A DNA stretch of 64,000 nt, taken from the NCBI GenBank assembly GCA_021613335.1, contig JAJTWR010000437.1, positions 434,001-498,000 on the forward strand, in the 5' to 3' direction. The DNA comes from Whitmania pigra. Lineage: Eukaryota > Annelida > Clitellata > Hirudinida > Haemopidae. Shown here piece after piece: positions 55,001-64,000 of this stretch (positions are counted from its first letter, which is position 1; each line of letters starts with the position of its first letter). The notes under the pieces are model-generated. The model worked only from the letters and a program-made list of their open reading frames with translations, searched no databases and had not been told where the DNA came from. The translations under genes and the position numbers were made by a program.

Positions 55001-55408
55001 GAATTTGCTGAAGAAGATGCAGTCTTCGCCAGAGACTACAGTGATCCAAATCATCCGAAGTGGGTGCCTGGCAGGATCAAACGGCGACTGGGAAGACATG
55101 TCTACGAAGTAGAAATCAATGGAAGAGTGCACAACCGACACGCGAATCAGTTGAGGAAGCGAGAAACTGATGATGCACTGAAGGTAATGTGTGACACATT
55201 TGACTTGCCATTTCTTCTGCCAAGGGAGACACTGGAAGCAGCATCTAAGGAAGCAAATAGCCCGGAGCCACCTGACACAGCAGAGAATGAACAAGTGCAT
55301 GTCAGTCCGATGGAACAACCAGAGTCACAAGCAAGACCAACAAGGACCCGTCGACCTCCAAGGAGACTTGAGATGGACTCTCAGAGGAAGAAGTACCTCA
55401 TCGTATAG
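52008..55408 (+). pseudogene. Ty3/Gypsy gag-pol, 5'-truncated, RT core deleted
   Basis: 52008-52895: gag tail, a zinc knuckle 'CFICGSLLHLKKDC', and the protease 'QLDSGAEVTVI'. After 'LLDIEWM' the RT palm with its catalytic YxDD is missing; sequence resumes near 'KFLGHVVSKDG' in 52711-54402, which carries the RT connection ('LKSFLGMISYYSSFV'), RNase H (DACDYG, E in 'KEALAL', D in 'LTDHKPL'), the integrase zinc finger (H-H-C-C in 'HEGHPGATRMK'...'CNSCQ') and integrase core (D in 'HIDFAGPM', D in 'VSDNGTQF', E in 'GQAERFVD'). A hAT at 54388-54839 splits it; the rest runs 54848-55408 with 'PRRLEMDSQRKKY' at the end. No 5' LTR. Confidence 0.9.
54388..54839 (+). mobile_element. ZMYM-type hAT deletion derivative, 8-bp TSD
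   Basis: 452 bp, ends CAGAGGCGTAGC and GCTACGCCTCTG (the inner bases differ), flanked by CGCCATGC on both sides (54380-54387 and 54840-54847). Plus-strand 54453-54600 keeps only the last transposase residues ('SMGQDRLSDLALLSIE', 'DFDDVIDQFATVKSRK'). It inserted into the integrase region of the Gypsy element. It gives the reference ends for the hAT family at 28989 and 42774. Confidence 0.95.
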
Positions 55409-55418
55409 GAGGGGGAGG

Positions 55419-55621
55419 TGTTGTGGGTGCACATGCTAATTAGCCTATGCGGCTACAGGAGCTAGGAGCGGGAACTTTCCTTTGTTCTACCTAGTTCATA
55501 TAGCTGCATAGGGTGGTTAGCGTGTAGTTCTCGTGTCGTTCTGTGTCGTTCTTGCGTTCTTGTCAGTAATAAAGTTGTGCGTTAGCTGTTAGTCTTGTCT
55601 CTATAACTGCGAGTTATAACA
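55419..55621 (+). repeat. 3' LTR of the Gypsy element
   Basis: The purine tract AGGAGGGGGAGG (about 55407-55418) precedes TGTTGTGGGTGCAC. The presumed end is near 'GTTATAACA' at 55621. An AATAAA at about 55568 could serve as polyadenylation signal. No second LTR in the window. Confidence 0.65.
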
Positions 55622-55984
55622 GTGCATACATGGTGCTAAATTAAAATATAGAAATGACTTTTGCAAAGGTAAACGCTGTTCGTCATCTAATTTGAATTTA
55701 TTTGTTTTACAGTTAATCAAAATGAAAGTAGTAATTTTTGGTGGTCAAACACGCAGCGAGGCGCTTTAAATTAGCCAACTCTAATCATCGGTGAGCCTAT
55801 CAGTTTTTCATTTCATCATAATTGTGTCCTTATGTATATTTATAGTTTTCAGATGCTCCAGCTCATTCAACAGCATATAGACTGAATTTCTAAGAGGCCG
55901 ACTGTTTCCATGGAATTCCTATCAATTTCCCTTCTAGAGTAAGTGATGCATCAACTTCTACGGGCACAGCCCTGTCGTGTAGAG
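55622..55984. other. unassigned
   Basis: A short plus-strand pattern resembles two small exons (ATG at 55652, donor AAG|GTAAAC, acceptor TTGTTTTACAG near 55712, then 'MKVVIFGGQTRSEAL' and a stop). Too short to call a gene. Confidence 0.25.
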
Positions 55985-56497
55985 CAGGGGTACTCAAACT
56001 GCGGACCGCGGTCCACAGTCCGGACCGCCGATAGCTTTTAAGTGGACCTCCAATTATTTCCAAAAAAATAAATTTAAAAATTTAAAAAGTTAAAAAATTC
56101 TGAATTCTGGTCTAAGTTTGTAATTGAGGGTCAATACCCTTGCTCCAAGAAATTGGCTTTAACAGTTCTGACAATATTTGGATCAACTTACACCTGTGAA
56201 TCATCATTTTCAACTATGAACATTATCAAGTTTAAAAATCGAAGTCAATTAACTGATGTACATCTTGGAAATTGTTTGAGAATTGCAATTACTAGCTATT
56301 CTCCAAATATCATAGAAGTCATGAAGGACAAGCAGTTCCATGCATCACTCTAAATAAAAAGTCTGACAGCATTTTAATATTAATTCATTACTTTTTACTT
56401 TACCCCCCCGGTCCGCATGACTTTGACCCTTGTGGACCGCCACCTATCTGAAAATTACGTAATGTGGACCCCGGCCAAAAAAGTTTGAGTACCCCTG
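55985..56497 (+). mobile_element. ZBED/EPM2AIP1-type hAT deletion derivative, 8-bp TSD
   Basis: 513 bp. Ends CAGGGGTACTCAAACT and AGTTTGAGTACCCCTG pair perfectly; GTGTAGAG flanks both sides (55977-55984 and 56498-56505). It retains only the transposase C-terminus: 'FGSTYTCESSFSTMNIIKFK' and 'NRSQLTDVHLGNCLRIAI' (56153-56353), the dimerisation domain. Confidence 0.95.
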
Positions 56498-56505
56498 GTG
56501 TAGAG

Positions 56506-56933
56506 CAACAACAATAACTCTTCGCTCAACACGCGCCGACTTTTGGACTGCATCAGTTATATGAGAAAATTTCATGAACGGTTAGGTTTGTAAATCCAGA
56601 AATGAGGTCCAATGCGATTATATAAATTGCAAGAAGGCGTTATAAAATGGTTGACTCGAAGTGGGCTTTTCATTATTATCCTGCGTTTTTCCTAGTTACG
56701 ACGCCATTATTAAATTACACAATAACATAGCTGTTTTTATTTATTATAGCAACGAATATGCTCTTTCAATATCGTGATATTTTTATAAATTAAATATGTA
56801 AGATTTTTTACATCCTTTAGACCAAAAATCAACTTTATCAGTAATCTAGTGTGTATAACTCCACAGAAATAGAAGTGATGGTAAATCAAACCTTTCCTGC
56901 TAGGGAACAACACAAATCAAAGGATCTGTAATG
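56506..56933. other. non-coding spacer between hAT insertions
   Basis: AT-rich, no ORF recognised. Confidence 0.4.
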
Positions 56934-56941
56934 GTCCGTTT

Positions 56942-57556
56942 CAGGGTTTCTTTCAGGCATTATTATTCGGGGGGGGGGGGGGCATTTCATGAGTTAGGGG
57001 GGGCCCGTATTTCGTGCCAAGTACAAGTTTAAAATCAAATCACGCACAACCTCAGTTCAATAATTATATTTTAGGTAAAAATATATTGAAAATCATTTAT
57101 ACAAACTAAAATTTAAAATATGTTTAATAACTGAAATGTTTAAAGAAATTTTAAACGCCGAGGTTTTTTGAGAGCATATAAATCTACTACTCTATCAAGA
57201 AAGTCTTCCGTTGGAACTTCGGGACCTTCAATGCTTATGGTCATACAATGAGTTAAAGTTTCTGGTAGCATTCTATTTCTTGCTTGGCTTAGAATCCTGT
57301 TCATTGTACTGAATGATCTTTCTATTGAAGCAGTTGTTACTGGAATTACAAGAAGAATTGCGCAAAGCCTTTGTGGTTCACAGTATACCAAATCAGGAAT
57401 TTTTTTTTAACTTTTTTTGTCTTAGATTTATGGGTTTTTACATACACTTTTAGTCAGAATTTTTTAAAAATTTATCTTTATTTTCGGGGGGCGATGGCTG
57501 AGCTTCGGGGGGATTCGCCCCCCCCCCCCCCGAAGGTATGCCTGAAAGAAACCCTG
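56942..57556 (-). mobile_element. hAT deletion derivative, 8-bp TSD
   Basis: 615 bp. Ends CAGGGTTTCTTTCAGGC and GCCTGAAAGAAACCCTG; GTCCGTTT flanks both sides (56934-56941 and 57557-57564). Minus-strand 57391-57140 encodes the same dimerisation region as the 6.7-kb copy ('IPVTTASIERSFSTMNRI'). Subterminal G-runs (56970-56983) and C-runs (57518-57530) lie at each end. Confidence 0.96.
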
Positions 57557-57564
57557 GTCCGTTT

Positions 57565-58828
57565 CACCTAAAATGGTGTGGGCGTCCTACACCACGTTAC
57601 CCTAACGTCTCACATCAGAATACAAAGTTTATACATCCTACGTGAAATGGACTGTTTGTTCGGCGGTATATAAAAGTATTTGACAGTATTTAAAACTGTG
57701 GGGCTATTAAGACATTATATTCTGTCGCCTACGGTAAACGAAGAGATGTGCAAAAATTGACATGATCGGACCGACCGGGCCCCTTACAGATGGGGGCCCC
57801 CTGGCAGTGACCCCACCTACCCCCCCCTCTCGGCGTCACTGGCGACGAGTACTCGTAACCAGTAGCACAATAGGCATAGCACCTATGCACCTCGACATTT
57901 ATTAAAAATGCGTACAGTTTTTTTAATGGGGTACGGTCTCTAACATAAACCAACTAGAGCTATTGCATATTGTTTAAGTCATATATTACTAATCATAAAT
58001 AATAATTTCCTAGTAAATTTGTTGGCCATAATATAGGTCCTCGTTAATTAGGAAAGCTTTCAACATCTTATAAGTTTCGAAAGTTAAATTACAAGTATGT
58101 TTCATTTCAATATGCCTTTAGTGTGAAATTATAATTATCCCATCAGATGGCCCACTGCCTTCATCAAATTTAAAATCCTGGCTATGAAACAAAAGGGAGC
58201 AGCAGCAAATTCTCCTTCAATGTCCATGTACATTCCAATTTCTATGAAAGCAGATCAAATGCAGCCACCATAATAACTAACAATTTACGCTAAAGATTTG
58301 TAGCCTCTTTCAACAGAACAAGTCGGAAAATCCCACATAGTCTATTCAAAGCAATATTTTGAGTCAAGTCTTTGTAGAACATAACTTTGGGAAATACAGA
58401 AATAAATTATTAATAATTGGAAAGTTCTTGAATAATTTTCGAATTTCAAGAAAAGTGAAACATACAATATGCTATAATACTGATGCTCTGACAAAGTGTA
58501 AATTAGTGCAGCATTGCCATGGGAATGTCATTTGGTAATGAAATATAAACATTCAAAAAGCAATCACAGTGGCAAAACAAAAAAAAGGAGGCATTTAGCA
58601 AAATGCAAGAAAGTAAAACATGCATCCAAAGTTGTCATGGGAGAATTTTAAACAGCAAAATCAAACACGATTTTGATTCAAGCCATATGCAAATCACAAC
58701 AGCACTTCAATGTTCACTTGCTAACTGACATAATCTGACAATAATCTTGCATAATCTTCACCATGCAACAAATACAGCATTGGAAAACAAGTCAACATTC
58801 CATGTTCTCAATGAGTGAAAGTGCACTT
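57565..58828. other. 3' flank of EFA6-like gene
   Basis: 57785-57840 is a solo GC-tipped hAT end. From about 58100 to 58828 the sequence is AT rich and probably contains the 3' UTR of the minus-strand EFA6-like gene; no ORF is recognised. Confidence 0.4.
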
Positions 58829-61800
58829 TTAAACCTTTGTCTCAAAAATGATGGCAGGAGAAGACCTAATGGGATAGAGACTTGAACCAACGGTCGACAA
58901 TCTTGGGTCAGATTCTGAGGTCATTTTCGTCCTGCATTAAATTTGCATTGAACTGTTTTAATGCTGAATAGCTTATCATTTACAATTATTTATTCCCTCA
59001 ACAAATTCACAAAGCTTAAACACTGGCTTTAGAAGCCTTTCAGATAATATATAAAAAATGCTAAACAAATAAAAACAGTTAATAAATAGAGTGGTAACTG
59101 CCTCTGTTCTAGCCCCTTTTTAGGGAGTCTATAAACGAGACAATTAAAAATCAACCGATAGAGATAAAACTGTGCTGGGTTGTTTAAAAAAATAGCAGAA
59201 TGATCAGAGAGCCAGGTATAAGTATTAAAAAAAAAAAATTAAAAAATCAAGAACTATTTTTAATTAATGCTTGAAATCTTTGAAGATTTTTCTATGGTAG
59301 ATCACAGTGTGAGCAAGCCAAGATAGAAGCAAACCTCTGTGAAGAACCAGCCAACTGAAACCTTTCTTTGCTTTTGAGTCTGTCGTAATTTTTCTTTAAA
59401 ACTTCAACATAAGAACTGTATCTCAGTTGCTGCAAAGACATTTTTTACTCTGACTCACATTTTTTAATGTTTCAACTGAAGATTATGAAATTAAATTTGT
59501 AGTTTAGATGAATTACTTGGTTATTACAAAATTGATCAACTTATTAAGAATAAATACCAAGATACCCCCAGCTAGTAACAATTGTGTATTATAAATCCAG
59601 TATCATTACCATGGCAATTAGGCATTAAATCACTCAAAATCAATTTATTTAGACAAACCTCAAACTTAAAATATTTCTTTTGATCTTCAAAGTTTTGTGC
59701 CTCTCTAGCATTTGCATCCTCTGGCAATCCAATGGGGTTGTGTTCATTGAGTTCTTCATTAAATTTCTTTACATTTTTCTCATGTTCCTGGATCTGCTCC
59801 AACTGATGTTTAAAATGAAAGATGTTTAAACTATCACACTCAATAAGTCATAATAAGCAAATAAAACAACAGTAATAATAAATGCAATATCACAAACCAG
59901 ATTTAGTTTTGTGGGGGCAGTTGGCAGGAGAGGCCTGGTGAAGGTAACTTGTGACCCAACACCCCCTGGAAGTGCAGGGGCCGAGAAGCAAGCAGCAGCA
60001 AGGTTTATTGCTTCCATCCACTGCTGGCACTCCACTTCGTCGCTGCACACAAAGTTGTTGTTACAAACCAAACAAATGATTAGCATGAATCAAAACTTCC
60101 ACCTGGCCTGGAAAAGATAAGCAGACCAATTTGCCAATCTGAGTTCAAATACAAACTGTTTCTTCTGGTAGTCATCAGGTTTTGAAGCAAGAGAGTGATG
60201 GATTCTCAATGAATCTGGATTTAGATTGTCAGAGGTGACCGAAGTCTCCTTTTGGAAGGCGTTAGGATCCTTGTGGAGGAAGAGAATCATCTCACACAGA
60301 GTTGCATACAACATCTTCCAGCCCCTCTTCCCAAAGGGAACTGATGAGGGTGGCAATAAATAGTTGCTTGTTTAATATTTCATTTATAAATTATTCTGTT
60401 TATTATTTCTCATTTTGATTAACTAAGCTTTATAGTCACATCAGGTCTTTGTTTTTCAGGGGAAGCAGCTATGCTTGTGCATAGAAATCAGTGCATAAAT
60501 TAACTCATACCAAATTTGATTTAAAAATATTTTAAGCCAAGTAAACAAACATAAAAGCATTGGAAAGTGAATCAAAAACAGCATCTCACTTTTCCTGCCA
60601 TCTGAGTCGAGGCATGCCTTCCTCATGACATAACCCCTCTTGAATACCATGCCCATGTTTGGGTCTCCAGTCTGCTCGTGTCAACAAATGTCAGTGAAAT
60701 CAAATACATTTTTAAAGAACAGCAACCAAATTAAAAAGCAGCTCAAAAAACGCCATAACCATGTATGAAGTTTTAAAATTTCAAATTAAAGTAATTAATC
60801 AAATCAGGATTTTTAATGAACCATACTTCTAAAATATTTCTTGTCTCTTCTCTCCCCCCCCCCAAATTCTCATTCAAACTGACTTAATGAAAATACTTAA
60901 ATGCGAATTTGTTCAACTTTCTACATGGTTATGGCTCCCTTTGAGCAGCTATATAATTTGGTTGTTGTTTCTTAAAAATTGTTGAGCTTCTAGGGATTCT
61001 GAAGAAGTCAGTAATGATGCAGAAGAGGAAGTTGATTATCTGGCATTAAATAATGTGTCACAGTGAAATGTTATTAGTGGATGAAACTTGCATCTTGAAT
61101 GGCATTCCCCATCGTTGTTTGCCTCTGATTTTGTCTTCTTGATGATAATGATGGTCTGCATGAATTAATTCACAAATTACATTTATCAATTCAATTTTTA
61201 ATGATTAACTACAAAAACATAAAAATTTTTAAGGAGTTTAATAGAGACAGAACAATTCCATTTTCAGATCTGAAGAATCATTTAAAGATATTTTTTGAAA
61301 CAACAAATAGAATAAGCAGTAAATTGACAAATTATTTGTTATGAAGTGAGAGAATGTTTCACAAGATTCAAAACTGGCTTATAAAAAAAATGCAGCTATC
61401 TCATTGTTGCTTTGATTCTTCACTTTGGCTTATCATTGCTTTTTTTAATTATTAGTAATTTATTATTTCATTAATTTATCATCATTCTATTAAATATAAG
61501 TTGCAAAAAGGCATCATGGATCAAACTGGTCTCAAAAAGTCAATTGCATGAATGCAAATACTAAATAACCAAATAACTTTAAATGGCTTAGGACATCACA
61601 AATCACAAGGACTACAGTGATGATAATGAATCCAATTAACAGAATAATGATGGCAAAATAGCAGCAAAGAACAACTGTGGTGACAAATATTACAATATTG
61701 ACACATTTGTTCTCACAGTTCAACAGGCAGGGACTTCTTAGCAATTGATTGGAAGATGCTCCTCAGCAAGGCTGGATCAAAATCACCACCATCATTCAAG

Positions 61801-63995
61801 TCCCTGAGATTGTATGTGAAGGAATTCTGGTTCATCTTTTTGCCAATATTCTGTGCAATTGTCATCACCATTATAATAACATCATGAATAATTCAACCTG
61901 AGCTGTTCTAGAAATTCATAATAATTGACACTTCAGATGCATAGGATTCAAGCTAATTTTAGAGCTGCATTTATTGTTTAGGCAAAATCACCTTCACCAA
62001 CATCATTATCACCATCACCATCATATTCATTGTCCTTTCTGAATATGAAGGATGTAGCTGTAATTATAAATGTATCTGCATGATACATAGTTATCTTCTG
62101 ACAATCACAGCCACGAACAAAAAAATTTGGTCTCTAACAATAAACCAACCAAACCAAAGAAAGTTGAAGTTCTTATTCGAGTGGAGTTTGAGCAATTAGG
62201 ATCATCCATCTCAAAGCATCATCAAAATTTAATATAAATTATTAAAATTAAGTCTCTTCCCCCTACTAACTACAGAGGTAATTACATTTATTTCAGAGGC
62301 TAAGCAAGCAAATCAACTTAAAATTAATTGAAAACAGCAGAACAATTAAAGAAATGATGTTCTAAATCTATGAAAATAAATAACACTCACTGGTCCGTAG
62401 AGATCCGTATTGAGCAGGATGATGGCGCAGGTTATGCTGTGACAGGAATCTGGTTTGAAGTTAATAAGTAATAATAATAATTACAAGTAACAAAATAATT
62501 AATGGCATTAATTAATAATATGCATTCAAGATTTAATAAGCTAAATCAAAATCTTAATAAGTAAATAGTTTGAAGTTTGGTATAACTAAGATTCTCAAGT
62601 TAATAAGTGCATTTACTCCTCAAGTAAAAAAAATCAAATAAATCATTTTTCAGGCAAGAGGGACTCAATTTCATGGCAAAATGATTGCCTAAACATTAAA
62701 AAAACAATAAAAGGCTTTTGCAAATAAAAGGATAAAAATATAACTATTTGTCATTTGCAGAAATTGTATCAAGAATATTCACAAACTCCCACTAAAAATA
62801 ATTTCATAAAAAAAAACACAAAAAACTCACCCACTGAATTGAAGGTTTGAGGATTGCAATCAAAATATCTGCTAGAAAACAAACTGAGGATCCTCTCCCT
62901 TTCCTGTGTCTCTCCATGAAGAGTTATTTTTGACAAGAAGTTCCTCAATGACTGAACAATGTCAAGTGACTTGAAGTCAAAACATAGCAAATATTCCCTT
63001 CCCAACTGCTGAGAATATTCTGACCTTTTGAAAGTTTTATTTGAATATTATTCAATTTATTATTGCTCATAATCTTTTATTGCTGACTAATATTAACCTA
63101 ATATCCACATCTAATCAAAAACTCATAACCTTTAAACCTCTGCCCAACTTTCACCTCAAATACTACAAGTAATTGTTGCAAATCATAAAAAAACTAACGT
63201 TTTGTTGATTTGTTTGGCAACATCTTCTTTTGTGAAACCCTCCAATTGGAACATCTTTCGTGACAAAATCTTGACATGGCTGCTTGATTGGTCCTTATTT
63301 GCAAGTTTGTGGTTGGAAGTATTGTTTGTTGAATGATTCAAAACGTGCTCCTCATTCAAACTTACATTATCATATTGTGATAGACGACCCAAGAAGCTGG
63401 TACAATTACTTCTCATAGAAAGTGAACTCTTCAAACTTGGAAGTGGTGAATCAATCCAACCATGAGACAAATCATTTCTAGGCAATTCATTAAAACTTTG
63501 AGCAATTTGCTTGTTATAAATTTGCTTCAGAGATAGAGGACTGTTTTGAGTTGGTGTTACAGGAATTTTTCCACGCCTCACATTTGATAAAGTAGGTGAA
63601 CTCAGATTAGGCTTCAAAGATTTGCTGTCTGCACAGTTGTGCTGTAACATGAAATGGGGATTGATGTTATGATTAGAAAATGTCTTATTAAGACTAAGTT
63701 GGGTTCTTGAGGTTCTGTTGAATTTTGTTGGGCCAGATTTTTGTTTTCGAGTTTGAGAAGGAAAAAATATTTCAGAATCGTAATCAGTCAATTCAACGGG
63801 AGCCGTCGACATAAGATTTGCTATAGATGTGCTGGCAGGTTTGTTTAAGTAATTATCATGCCCGATATTGTCATAGTCTCCTGTTTGAGAATAATAAGAG
63901 AAATCATCAAAACTTTTCTGAACATAAATTAGTTGGTTTCCACCATTTGAGTGTATCCCCTTCATATCTGATATATCCGTTTCGGTATATTGCAT
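58829..63995 (-). CDS. PSD: EFA6/PSD-like Arf6 guanine-nucleotide exchange factor
   Basis: Ten coding exons, possibly 5' partial: 63995-63199, 63024-62831, 62449-62391, 61850-61717, 61155-61088, 60664-60590, 60340-60103, 60042-59898, 59802-59659, 59429-59335, with the stop in an eleventh at 58931-58829. Phases agree at every junction; the sum is 2052 nt (683 aa plus stop). Residues 1-240 are disordered and Ser/Asn rich. Sec7 spans about 243-395: 'FQLEGFTKEDVAKQINK', 'LHGETQERERIL' with the catalytic-loop glutamate, 'CAIILLNTDLYGPNIGKKM', 'LNDGGDFDPALL'. PH spans about 420-545 ('FKRGYVMRKACLDSDGRK', 'GWKMLYATLCEMILFLHKD', 'DEVECQQWMEAINLAA'), then a coiled coil ('LKKNYDRLKSKERFQL'). The family activates Arf6 at the plasma membrane and organises cortical actin. 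One acceptor (60664) is GAG rather than CAG. Confidence 0.93.
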
Positions 63996-64000
63996 AGGAG

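Noticed and set aside
1..64000. CRISPR arrays, operons or other prokaryotic systems
   Set aside because: No regularly spaced repeats with unique spacers and no bacterial-style gene clusters; introns throughout.

Overview
This is a stretch of an AT-rich eukaryotic genome, almost certainly an invertebrate metazoan. The genes have short GT-AG introns, there are no bacterial-type operons, and the single-copy genes are animal-type: an EFA6/PSD Arf exchange factor, two ARB2A/FAM172A relatives and an Lsi2/ArsB-type anion transporter. The species cannot be fixed from the sequence. More than half of the window is transposon debris: LINEs, Ty3/Gypsy retroelements, a pogo/Tigger relic, a tRNA-derived SINE, foldback MITEs and many hAT elements.

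Layout. 1-4.6 kb: a broken LINE, a Gypsy remnant, a SINE-bearing composite repeat and a foldback element. 4.8-6.0 kb (-): a two-exon gene with two related SAM-like helical units. 6.7-11.7 kb: a hAT fragment split by an internally deleted Gypsy element with a perfect 5-bp target duplication, then a fossil restriction-like-endonuclease (REL) LINE. 13.4-27.9 kb (-): one four-exon gene for an Lsi2-like transporter (676 aa). Its third intron (11.5 kb) holds a Tigger relic, a LINE split by an inserted REL LINE, and another LINE on the opposite strand. 29-35.5 kb: a nest of hAT elements and REL-LINE pieces. 35.6-40.0 kb and 47.1-51.1 kb (-): paralogous ARB2A-like genes; the second is full length (607 aa), the first lacks the N-terminal half. 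Between them lie a coiled-coil ORF, a second SAM-like gene and a TTF-finger hAT relic. 52.0-55.6 kb: a Gypsy element split by a hAT. 56.0-57.6 kb: two more hAT deletion derivatives. 58.8-64.0 kb (-): ten coding exons of an EFA6/PSD-like gene with intact Sec7 and PH domains, possibly running off the right edge.

In every multi-exon model given here the splice phases agree at each junction and the coding length is a multiple of three, so the models are well supported although no transcript data were available. The host genes do not form an obvious pathway: EFA6 acts on Arf6 and actin at the plasma membrane, ARB2A is a nuclear co-transcriptional and splicing factor, and the Lsi2-like protein is a membrane anion or metalloid exporter. 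The most unusual item is the REL LINE at 18.2-22.4 kb. It carries a 93-bp direct repeat at both ends, a structured 3' terminal module with a compensatory base change against a second copy at 35.2 kb, and tandem hairpin-bearing units in its 3' UTR.
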